From contig NZ_NJIG01000011.1 of the NCBI RefSeq assembly GCF_002209535.1, positions 101,911-165,910 on the forward strand: DNA of 64,000 nucleotides, written 5' to 3'. The notes below the pieces were generated by a model that searched no databases, was not told the origin of the DNA, and saw only the letters and a program-made list of their open reading frames with translations. The stretch is from Achromobacter marplatensis. Its GTDB lineage: Bacteria; Pseudomonadota; Gammaproteobacteria; Burkholderiales; Burkholderiaceae_B. The translations under genes and the position numbers were made by a program. Of this stretch, positions 27,595 to 34,425 are shown in pieces (within the stretch, counting starts at the first letter, position 1; each line of letters opens with the position of its first letter).

Positions 27595-28302
27595 CTAGCG
27601 GGGCGGCTGCAGGGCGCGCGTCAAGGCGGCGCGCGCCAGAATACGGGTGGAGTCCAGCGTGGGCAACGCGGAATTGCCGTCGTTCAGCACCAGCGGAAGC
27701 TCGGTGCAGCCCAGCACCACGGCGTCGCAGCCGGCATCGCGCAAGTTGCCGATGATGGCTTGAAGCCGCGCCACCGATTCGGGTTTGAACACGCCGTAGA
27801 CCAGTTCATCCATGATGATGCGGGCGAGCGCGCTGCGGTCTTCCTGGCCGGGCCGCACATAGTCCAGGCCTTGCGCGCCCAGCTTGTCGGGATAAACGTC
27901 GCTGTCGACCAGCCAGCGCGTGCCCAGGATGCCGATGCGCCGATAGCCGCGCGCCACGGCCTCGGTGGCGACTTCCTCGGCGATGTGCAGCCAGGGCCGC
28001 GGAGACTGCGGCAGCACATGGGCCAGCGCCTGGTGGATGGTGTTGTCCGGGCAGATCAGGAAATCCGCGCCCGCGCGCGCCAGCTTGTCGGCCGACGACA
28101 GCATCAGCGCACCCACGCCGGGCAGGTCACCGCGGTCCAGGCAGACCACGTAGTCGGCTAGCGAATGGGTGTGCAGCGAGATTTCCGGGTGCGCGTGCGG
28201 CCCCATGCGTTGCGCGCCTTCCGCGCACAGCGTGCGATAGCACAGCGCCGCGCCCTCGGCCGAGCAGGCGACGATGCCGATGTGTAGCGGCGTGGCGTTC
28301 AT
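27595..28302 (-). CDS. Aspartate/glutamate racemase family protein
   Basis: A 235-residue member of the Asp/Glu/hydantoin racemase superfamily. Two catalytic-type Cys are visible: FLICPDNTIHQ near residue 75 and VVLGCTELPLVL near residue 190. The latter is the strongly conserved GCTE motif. The PDNT rather than the GNT spacing matches YgeA-like broad-specificity racemases. Its start overlaps the MarR gene stop as ATGA, so the two are co-translated. Confidence 0.86.
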   Translation of the reverse strand: MNATPLHIGIVACSAEGAALCYRTLCAEGAQRMGPHAHPEISLHTHSLADYVVCLDRGDLPGVGALMLSSADKLARAGADFLICPDNTIHQALAHVLPQSPRPWLHIAEEVATEAVARGYRRIGILGTRWLVDSDVYPDKLGAQGLDYVRPGQEDRSALARIIMDELVYGVFKPESVARLQAIIGNLRDAGCDAVVLGCTELPLVLNDGNSALPTLDSTRILARAALTRALQPPR

Positions 28303-28757
28303 TCTGAAGACTCCTTGTTCAAGGCGCGCACGTGGCGGGCGATTTGGCGGAAGCTCTCGGCCATCGCCGCCTGCTGCGAGGCGGGCAGTTGCGACAGGAA
28401 CAGTTCGTCGATGGCGGGCCCGTACACCTTCCACATCTGGAGCCGCAGCGCGCGGCCCTTGGGCGTGAGCCGGGCGTAGGTGGCGCGCCGGTCTTCGTCG
28501 GACCGGAAGCGCTCCACCAGGCCCGCGGCTTCGATGCGGTCCATCAGGCGCGTGAGGTTATAGCGCGCGATCACCATGCGTTCGGCCATTTCAAACATGC
28601 GCGCCGTGCCATCGGGCGCGCGTTCCAGCGCCCACAACGCGTCGTACCACGCCAGCGGCGGCAGGTCGGCGGCCGACAGCCGCTTTTCGATTTCCTCTAC
28701 CACCAGCGCATGCGCGGTCAGGAAGAGGCTCCACGCGTCGGGCTTGCCCGTGGCCAT
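28299..28757 (-). CDS. MarR-family regulator
   Basis: A 152-residue winged-helix regulator. The helix-turn-helix lies around residues 55-80 (EMAERMVIARYNLTRLMDRIEAAGLVER), followed by the MarR wing SDEDRRATYARLTPKGRAL. It is the first gene of a two-gene operon with the racemase and is divergent from norB over 232 bases. The norB promoter elements all lie in that gap, but they are NorR/sigma-54-type, so there is no evidence that this MarR protein controls norB. Confidence 0.88.
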   Translation of the reverse strand: MATGKPDAWSLFLTAHALVVEEIEKRLSAADLPPLAWYDALWALERAPDGTARMFEMAERMVIARYNLTRLMDRIEAAGLVERFRSDEDRRATYARLTPKGRALRLQMWKVYGPAIDELFLSQLPASQQAAMAESFRQIARHVRALNKESSE

Positions 28758-28829
28758 GCGGTCGATTCCTTTTGATTGAAAGACAGGGATGCAGCCGGCG
28801 ATTGTAGAAGGCAGGGCCCGGCGTGTCAG

Positions 28830-28842
28830 GGTAGAAAGAACC
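28830..28842 (+). promoter_or_regulatory. NorR-type enhancer site 1, GGT-N7-ACC
   Basis: Exact match to the NorR half-site pattern GGT-N7-ACC described for beta- and gammaproteobacteria. It is the first of three in the norB leader. Confidence 0.7.
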
Positions 28843-28849
28843 TGTGGAC

Positions 28850-28862
28850 AGTGATTTATACC
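28850..28862 (+). promoter_or_regulatory. NorR-type enhancer site 2, AGT-N7-ACC
   Basis: GT-N7-AC core intact, with one outer base changed. It is centred 20 bases after site 1. Confidence 0.6.
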
Positions 28863-28874
28863 CTTTCCGGTCGA

Positions 28875-28887
28875 GGTCAAAATTACC
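28875..28887 (+). promoter_or_regulatory. NorR-type enhancer site 3, GGT-N7-ACC
   Basis: Exact match, centred 25 bases after site 2 and about 47 bases before the -24 element. Confidence 0.7.
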
Positions 28888-28925
28888 TTTCCGAATTCAA
28901 GCGTTTGATTTGACGCTGCTTTTTC

Positions 28926-28942
28926 CTGGCACGGAATTCGCA
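28926..28942 (+). promoter_or_regulatory. Sigma-54 (-24/-12) promoter of norB
   Basis: CTGGCACGGAATTCGCA has the invariant GG (28928-28929) and GC (28940-28941) exactly ten bases apart and a perfect TGGCACG -24 box. The -12 region TCGCA differs by one base from the usual TTGCA. It lies 48 bases before the norB start. Confidence 0.8.
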
Positions 28943-28989
28943 TAAGGGAACGTACCCCACTAACCGCAACACTGGAGGGCGTTCCCATC

Positions 28990-31275
28990 ATGGGTCCGTA
29001 TCGGAAATTATGGTTCACGTTGATCGCCGTGGTGGCGATCACGTTCGCATTGCTTGGATTCTACGGTGGCGAGGTCTACCGGCAGGCGCCGCCCATCCCC
29101 GGCACGGTCGCCACGGCCGACGGCGCGCGCCTGTTCGGCCGCGATGACATCCTGGACGGCCAGACCGCCTGGCAATCCGTGGGGGGCATGCAGCTGGGTT
29201 CCGTCTGGGGGCATGGCGCGTACCAGGCGCCGGACTGGACCGCCGATTGGCTGCATCGCGAACTGACGGCCTGGCTGGATCTGGCCGCGCGCGATCAGCA
29301 CGGCCAAGCCTATGCGCAGTTGGCCCCGCCCGATCAGGCGGCCCTGCGCGAAGCGCTGAAGGCCGAATACCGCGCCAACCGCAGTGATGCCGCGACCGAC
29401 ACGCTGACCGTCAGCCCGCGCCGGGCGCGCGCCATCGCGCAGACCGCCGCCTACTACGACCAGCTGTTTTCCGATGCGCCCGCGCTGCACGGCAGCCGCG
29501 AAAGCTTCGCGATGAAGGAAAACACCTTGCCCGACGCCGCGCGCCGGACCCAGCTGACCCGGTTCTTCTTCTGGACCGCGTGGGCGGCGGCGACCGAGCG
29601 CGAAGGGAAAACCGTCACCTACACCAACAACTGGCCGCATGAGCCGCTGATCGGCAACCAGCCCAGCGCCGAAAACGTCATGTGGTCCATCATCAGCGTC
29701 GTGGTGCTGCTGGCGGGCATCGGCCTGCTGGTCTGGGCCTGGGCGTTCTTGCGCGGCAAAGAAGAAGACGAGCCGCAGGCGCCTGAACGCGATCCGCTCA
29801 CCACGTTCGCGTTGACGCCATCGCAGCGCGCCTTGGGCAAGTACCTGTTCCTGGTGGTGGCGTTGTTCGGCTTCCAGGTGCTGCTGGGCGGCTTCACGGC
29901 GCACTACACGGTCGAAGGCCAGAAGTTCTACGGCATCGACGTGTCCCAGTGGTTCCCGTATTCGCTGGTGCGCACGTGGCATATCCAGAGCGCCTTGTTC
30001 TGGATCGCCACCGGGTTCCTGGCGGCGGGCCTGTTCCTGGCGCCCCTGATCAACGGCGGGCGCGACCCGAAGTTCCAGAAGGCGGGCGTCGACATCCTGT
30101 TCTGGGCGCTGGTGCTGGTGGTGGTCGGGTCGTTCACCGGCAACTATCTGGCGATCGCGCAGGTCATGCCGCCCGACCTGAACTTCTGGCTTGGCCATCA
30201 GGGCTATGAATACGTGGACCTGGGCCGGCTGTGGCAGATCGGCAAATTCGCCGGCATCTGCTTTTGGCTGGTGCTGATGCTGCGCGGCATCGTGCCCGCC
30301 TTGCGCAAGCCTGGCGGCGACAAGAACCTGCTGGCGCTGCTGACGGCGTCGGTCGGCGCGATCGGGCTGTTCTACGGCGCGGGCTTTTTCTACGGGGAAC
30401 GCACGCACCTGACGGTGATGGAGTACTGGCGCTGGTGGATCGTGCACCTGTGGGTCGAGGGCTTCTTCGAAGTGTTCGCGACGACGGCGCTGGCATTCAT
30501 TTTCTCGACGCTGGGCCTGGTGTCGCGCCGCATGGCGACGACGGCCAGCCTGGCTTCGGCTTCGCTGTTCATGCTGGGCGGCATTCCGGGCACGTTCCAT
30601 CACCTGTATTTCGCGGGCACCACCACGCCCGTCATGGCCGTGGGCGCCAGCTTCTCGGCGCTTGAGGTGGTGCCGCTGATCGTGCTTGGCCACGAGGCCT
30701 GGGAGAACTGGCGCCTGAAGTCGCGCGCGCCCTGGATGGCCGACCTGAAGTGGCCGCTGATGTGCTTCGTGGCCGTGGCGTTCTGGAACATGCTGGGCGC
30801 AGGCGTATTCGGCTTCATGATCAACCCGCCGATCTCGCTCTATTACATCCAGGGCCTGAACACCACGCCGGTACACGCGCACGCGGCGCTCTTCGGCGTC
30901 TATGGATTCCTGGCGCTGGGATTCACCCTGCTGGTGCTGCGCTACATCCGTCCGCACTACGCGCTAAGCCCCGGCTTGATGAAACTGGCGTTCTGGGGCT
31001 TGAACATCGGCCTGGCGCTGATGATCTTCACCAGCCTCCTGCCGATCGGCCTGATCCAGTTCCACGCCAGCGTCAGCGAGGGGCTCTGGTATGCCCGCAG
31101 TGAGGCCTTCATGCAGCAGGACCTGCTGAAGACGCTGCGCTGGGGCCGCACGTTCGGCGACGTGGTGTTCCTGCTGGGCGCGCTGGCGATGGTGATGCAG
31201 GTGATCCTGGGATTGTTGAGCGCCCGTCCCGCCCTGGCAGAACCGCGCCTGCGGGCCGGGACCGCGCAAGGGTAG
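28990..31275 (+). CDS. norB: Quinol-dependent nitric oxide reductase (qNOR)
   Basis: Reduces two NO to N2O at the inner membrane with electrons straight from quinol. At 761 residues it has the long single-subunit form: a periplasmic N-terminal extension of about 220 residues (cytochrome-like fold without a CXXCH haem motif), then about 13 membrane helices. Haem and FeB ligand regions are visible as RTWHIQSALFWIATGFLAAGL, EYWRWWIVHLWVEGFFEVF, GTFHHLYFAGTT and NTTPVHAHAALFGVYGFLALGF. It is controlled by the NorR-type sites and sigma-54 promoter just upstream. It is followed by a nirV-like gene and, beyond the regulator, nirK. The gene is also called norZ. Confidence 0.96.
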   Translation: MGPYRKLWFTLIAVVAITFALLGFYGGEVYRQAPPIPGTVATADGARLFGRDDILDGQTAWQSVGGMQLGSVWGHGAYQAPDWTADWLHRELTAWLDLAARDQHGQAYAQLAPPDQAALREALKAEYRANRSDAATDTLTVSPRRARAIAQTAAYYDQLFSDAPALHGSRESFAMKENTLPDAARRTQLTRFFFWTAWAAATEREGKTVTYTNNWPHEPLIGNQPSAENVMWSIISVVVLLAGIGLLVWAWAFLRGKEEDEPQAPERDPLTTFALTPSQRALGKYLFLVVALFGFQVLLGGFTAHYTVEGQKFYGIDVSQWFPYSLVRTWHIQSALFWIATGFLAAGLFLAPLINGGRDPKFQKAGVDILFWALVLVVVGSFTGNYLAIAQVMPPDLNFWLGHQGYEYVDLGRLWQIGKFAGICFWLVLMLRGIVPALRKPGGDKNLLALLTASVGAIGLFYGAGFFYGERTHLTVMEYWRWWIVHLWVEGFFEVFATTALAFIFSTLGLVSRRMATTASLASASLFMLGGIPGTFHHLYFAGTTTPVMAVGASFSALEVVPLIVLGHEAWENWRLKSRAPWMADLKWPLMCFVAVAFWNMLGAGVFGFMINPPISLYYIQGLNTTPVHAHAALFGVYGFLALGFTLLVLRYIRPHYALSPGLMKLAFWGLNIGLALMIFTSLLPIGLIQFHASVSEGLWYARSEAFMQQDLLKTLRWGRTFGDVVFLLGALAMVMQVILGLLSARPALAEPRLRAGTAQG

Positions 31276-31380
31276 GGCAGACGATCCCGACTTTGCGCCA
31301 GCGCAACGTGGCTGCGCGCATCGGCCGGTTCAATGGAGACTTGCCCGCGCCAGGTCGGCGCGGGGCCTCCGGAGCCTTCC

Positions 31381-32187
31381 ATGCGCCTGCTTTGCCTCGC
31401 GGTCCTGTCCTTGCTGATGACTGCCTGCGGGCCCGCCGACCGGGCCCGCCTTGCCGTGCCGGAACTGACCCGCCTGCCACCGGGTGAACTGCGCCACGTG
31501 CCGCCTGGCGAGGTGCTGCAAAACGGCTATCCCGCAACGCCCGTGCCGCGGCTTGCGCGCTTTCCCCAAGGTTTTTCCATCATGACGCGCCAGGTCAGCC
31601 AGGCCGAGTATGCGTCGTGTGTAGCCGCGGGCGCGTGCAAGCCGCTAGATGCGGAACAACGGCGAGCGTCGGCGTCCGACCGGCCGGCGGTGGGCATCAG
31701 CTGGGCTGATGCCGACGCCTACGCTGCCTGGCTGTCGGCCGGCACCGGCCAGCGGTTTCGCTTGCCGACCTATGCCGAATGGGCCTATGCGGCGGGCGAA
31801 GCGTTCCGCGAAACGGCGGTCGAACCATTTCCCGACCGCGACGATCCCGCGCAGCGCTGGCTGGCGGAATATGCGCAACAGGCAAGCGGACAGGCGGACG
31901 GCGAGGTGCGCGCGTTCGGCGCGTACGGCGTCAACGCCAGAGGGGTGAAGGACATGGCAGGCAGCGTGTGGGACTGGACGTCGGATTGCCATGTGCGTCG
32001 CGAGTTGACGGCGGCGCTGGACGATCCGCAGGAGACGGCCGGCGAGGGCAATTGCGGCATCCGCGTCGCGGCGGGCCGGCATATCGCCTATCTGCCGGAC
32101 TTCATCCGCAACCCCAGGAACGGCGCGTGTTCCGTGGGCGTGCCGCCGGCCAATCTGGGCCTGCGCCTGGTGATGGAAACCGGCTAG
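31381..32187 (+). CDS. nirV: NirV-like formylglycine-generating-enzyme-family lipoprotein
   Basis: A 268-residue SUMF1/FGE-sulfatase domain protein with a lipoprotein signal (lipobox LMTAC, Cys at about residue 16). The domain shows MTRQVSQAEYASCVAAGACKPL, DRPAVGISWADADAYAAWLSAGTGQRFRLPTYAEWAYAAG, then VKDMAGSVWDWTSDCHVRR and a C-terminal GLRLVMETG. NirV proteins of this family sit beside nirK in several denitrifiers, and here nirK lies 1 kb away with norB directly upstream. The biochemical role of NirV is unknown. The name rests on family plus context. The 105 bases after norB hold nothing else I can name. Confidence 0.75.
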   Translation: MRLLCLAVLSLLMTACGPADRARLAVPELTRLPPGELRHVPPGEVLQNGYPATPVPRLARFPQGFSIMTRQVSQAEYASCVAAGACKPLDAEQRRASASDRPAVGISWADADAYAAWLSAGTGQRFRLPTYAEWAYAAGEAFRETAVEPFPDRDDPAQRWLAEYAQQASGQADGEVRAFGAYGVNARGVKDMAGSVWDWTSDCHVRRELTAALDDPQETAGEGNCGIRVAAGRHIAYLPDFIRNPRNGACSVGVPPANLGLRLVMETG

Positions 32188-32191
32188 GGGC

Positions 32192-32965
32192 TTAGTGCAC
32201 GGCGGGAACAACGCCCGCGGACGGGCCCGCGCGGCACGACAGGCAGGCGGCGCAATCCACCGGCAACGGGGCATGCCCGCACAGGCGGGCCAGCGCGGCG
32301 GGCGAGCGCAGCACGATGCGCATGCGCCCGCCGCCGCCGATGATGCCGCGCTGTTTCCAGTCGCTGAGCAGCCGGCTGACGGTGTGCAGGGTGGTGCCGG
32401 TCATCTCGGCGATGTCCTGCCGCGTGATGGGAAAGCCGATGTCGACGCCGTCGCGGGTAGGCAGGCCGGATTGGTCGATCAGCCGCAGTATCGTGCGCGC
32501 CACGCGTTGTTCGACGTCGTCGTTGGAGAGTTCCTGGATGCGCTGGTGCGCCTCCTGCAAACGGTGCCCCATCGTGTGCAGGGCGGTGGCGGCCAGCTGC
32601 GGATGGCTGGCGGTGAAGGTGGACCAGGCCGCGGCGGGCCAGGCCAGGCACACGCTTTCCTGCACGGCCAGGACAGTAGCGGGATAACAGGCCTGGCCCA
32701 TGGCGCAGGCCAGCCCGAACATGTCGCCCGGGTTGACGTAGCGCACGATGATCTGCTCACCCTCCGGCGTGACCTGGGCCACTTTCAGGCAACCGTGCAG
32801 CAGCACGAAGAAGTGTGCGCCCGGTGCACCCTGGGCATACGCCACGGCCCCGGCCTCAAGCCGACAGGGCGCGGCGTCTTGCAGCGCGGCGTTCAACTGC
32901 GCATCGGCCAGCGGCCTGAACAAGTCCAGGTTGCGTAGCAGGGCGTGGCAAAGCGGCGATGGCAT
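32192..32965 (-). CDS. Crp/Fnr-family regulator of NnrR type with C-terminal Cys cluster
   Basis: A 257-residue regulator: beta-roll sensor (residues about 15-130), dimer helix and winged helix with recognition segment ITRQDIAEMTGTTLHTVSRLL. The residue that is Glu in FNR (E-x-x-S-R) is His here (HTVSR), as in NnrR-like proteins, which prefer TTGCG-type rather than TTGAT boxes. The N-terminus lacks an FNR iron-sulphur motif. Unusually, the C-terminus has Cys229, Cys238, Cys241 and Cys244 (CAACLSC). It is divergent from nirK, with a matching box in the gap. Its likely job is NO- or nitrite-responsive activation of nirK. Confidence 0.85.
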   Translation of the reverse strand: MPSPLCHALLRNLDLFRPLADAQLNAALQDAAPCRLEAGAVAYAQGAPGAHFFVLLHGCLKVAQVTPEGEQIIVRYVNPGDMFGLACAMGQACYPATVLAVQESVCLAWPAAAWSTFTASHPQLAATALHTMGHRLQEAHQRIQELSNDDVEQRVARTILRLIDQSGLPTRDGVDIGFPITRQDIAEMTGTTLHTVSRLLSDWKQRGIIGGGGRMRIVLRSPAALARLCGHAPLPVDCAACLSCRAGPSAGVVPAVH

Positions 32966-33068
32966 GGCGATGGTCCGTTTGAAAGGGCGGAGCAGATTTC
33001 CACGTCTTGATGGTGACACCGCGGCCGCGTACCGGCAATGCGCGCCCGGGCATTGCCTGGCCGCGAGT

Positions 33069-33082
33069 TTGCGCTACAGCAA
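33069..33082 (+). promoter_or_regulatory. NnrR/DNR-type box before nirK
   Basis: TTGCGCTACAGCAA is a 14-bp TTGCG-N4-AGCAA site; with flanking bases it reads TTTGC-N6-GCAAA. It lies 77 bases before the nirK start, in the gap shared with the Crp/Fnr gene. One arm base departs from the perfect TTGCG-N4-CGCAA. Confidence 0.6.
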
Positions 33083-33159
33083 AGAAGGATGCGTGCGCGA
33101 CGCCTTCAATGGAGTTGCCGACAGACTCGGCGTTGAAGAATCGGAAAGAGGAGTTGCAC

Positions 33160-34242
33160 ATGAATGCCTTGCGTCCCACCGTGATCGCCACGGCCTTGTT
33201 TTTCACGCTGGCAGCCGGCCTGGCCGGTGCCCAGAACGCCGACCAGTTGCCGCGCGCCAAGGTCGCGCTGGTTGCCCCGCCGCTTGTCCATCCGCACGAG
33301 CAGGTGGCGCGGTCGGGGCCCAAGGTGATCGAATTCGTCATGACCATCGAAGAGAAGAAAATGGTCATCGACGGCAAGGGCACCACGTTGCAGGCCATGA
33401 CGTTCAACGGGTCGTTGCCGGGCCCGACGATGGTCGTGCATGAGGGCGATTACGTCGAGGTGACGCTGGTGAATCCCGCCACCAACGCGATGCCGCATAA
33501 CGTGGACTTCCATGCCGCCACGGGCGCGCTGGGCGGCGCCCAACTGACCAATGTGAACCCGGGCGAACAGGCCACGCTGCGCTTCAAGGCGGACCGCAGC
33601 GGCACCTTTGTCTATCACTGTGCGCCGACGGGCATGGTGCCCTGGCACGTGGTGTCGGGCATGAGCGGCACCTTGATGGTGCTGCCGCGCGACGGCTTGA
33701 AAGACCCGGACGGCAAGCCGCTGCACTACGACCGCGTCTACACCATCGGCGAGTTCGACCTCTACATCCCCAAGGACGAAAATGGCAAATACAAGGACTA
33801 CGCGACGCTGGCCGACAGCTACGCGGACACGCTCGAAGTCATGCGCACGTTGACCCCGTCGCACATCGTTTTCAACGGCAAGGTCGGCGCGTTGATGGGC
33901 GACAACGCCTTGACGGCCAAGGTGGGCGAGACCGTGATGCTGATCCATTCGCAGGCCAACCGCGACACGCGGCCCCATCTGATCGGGGGCCATGGCGACT
34001 GGGTCTGGGAAACCGGCAAATTTGGCAACCCGCCCCAGAAAAACCTGGAAACCTGGTTCATCCGGGGCGGCTCGGCGGGGGCCGCGCTGTACACCTTCAA
34101 GCAGCCGGGCGTGTACGCATACCTGAACCACAACCTGATCGAAGCCTTTGAACTGGGCGCGGCCGGGCACATCAAGGTCGAAGGCAAGTGGAATAACGAC
34201 CTGATGCAGCAGATCAAGGCGCCGGCGCCGATTCCGCGCTGA
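33160..34242 (+). CDS. nirK: Copper-containing nitrite reductase
   Basis: Periplasmic reduction of nitrite to NO. The 360-residue precursor has a signal peptide ending LAGA near residue 24. All copper ligands are present: type 1 His113, Cys154, His163 and Met168; type 2 His118, His153 and His324. Catalytic Asp116 and His278 are also present. Segments such as [18 protein letters not shown] and [20 protein letters not shown] match the class I Achromobacter/Alcaligenes enzymes closely. The start is set by a GAGGAG ribosome site. A 7-bp GC hairpin (34260-34278) 17 bases after the stop may weaken read-through. Confidence 0.97.
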   Translation: MNALRPTVIATALFFTLAAGLAGAQNADQLPRAKVALVAPPLVHPHEQVARSGPKVIEFVMTIEEKKMVIDGKGTTLQAMTFNGSLPGPTMVVHEGDYVEVTLVNPATNAMPHNVDFHAATGALGGAQLTNVNPGEQATLRFKADRSGTFVYHCAPTGMVPWHVVSGMSGTLMVLPRDGLKDPDGKPLHYDRVYTIGEFDLYIPKDENGKYKDYATLADSYADTLEVMRTLTPSHIVFNGKVGALMGDNALTAKVGETVMLIHSQANRDTRPHLIGGHGDWVWETGKFGNPPQKNLETWFIRGGSAGAALYTFKQPGVYAYLNHNLIEAFELGAAGHIKVEGKWNNDLMQQIKAPAPIPR

Positions 34243-34300
34243 GTGGCTTCGACGGGCAAGGGCGCCGCCATGGCGCCCAGCTGTGCGTGAATAGTTGCAC

Positions 34301-34355
34301 TTGCAATTGTTAAAAAACCTCCCTACGATTGCAATTGCACATTATGCAATTGCAA
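34301..34355 (+). promoter_or_regulatory. Cluster of TGCAATTGCA palindromes before the aceE-type gene
   Basis: Two perfect 10-bp palindromes TGCAATTGCA (34330-34339 and 34345-34354, centres 15 bases apart) and an 8/10 copy at 34302-34311 stand in an AT-rich stretch ending about 70 bases before the start at 34426. They form a candidate multi-site operator for an unknown regulator. Confidence 0.55.
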
Positions 34356-34425
34356 TTCACGATGTGAAATGACGGCGCCCGCTATCCCGACCAGGCGCCG
34401 CCCACGCACCCAAAGGAGGACGCCC

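Noticed and set aside
28757..28990. NsrR or FNR site at norB
   Set aside because: No match to either consensus was seen. TTTGATTTGACG near 28903 has only one FNR-like half; the NorR/sigma-54 elements explain the region better.
34260..34278. Terminator after nirK (GGGCGCC/GGCGCCC)
   Set aside because: The 7-bp stem is perfect but no T-run follows, so it is mentioned with nirK rather than called as a terminator.
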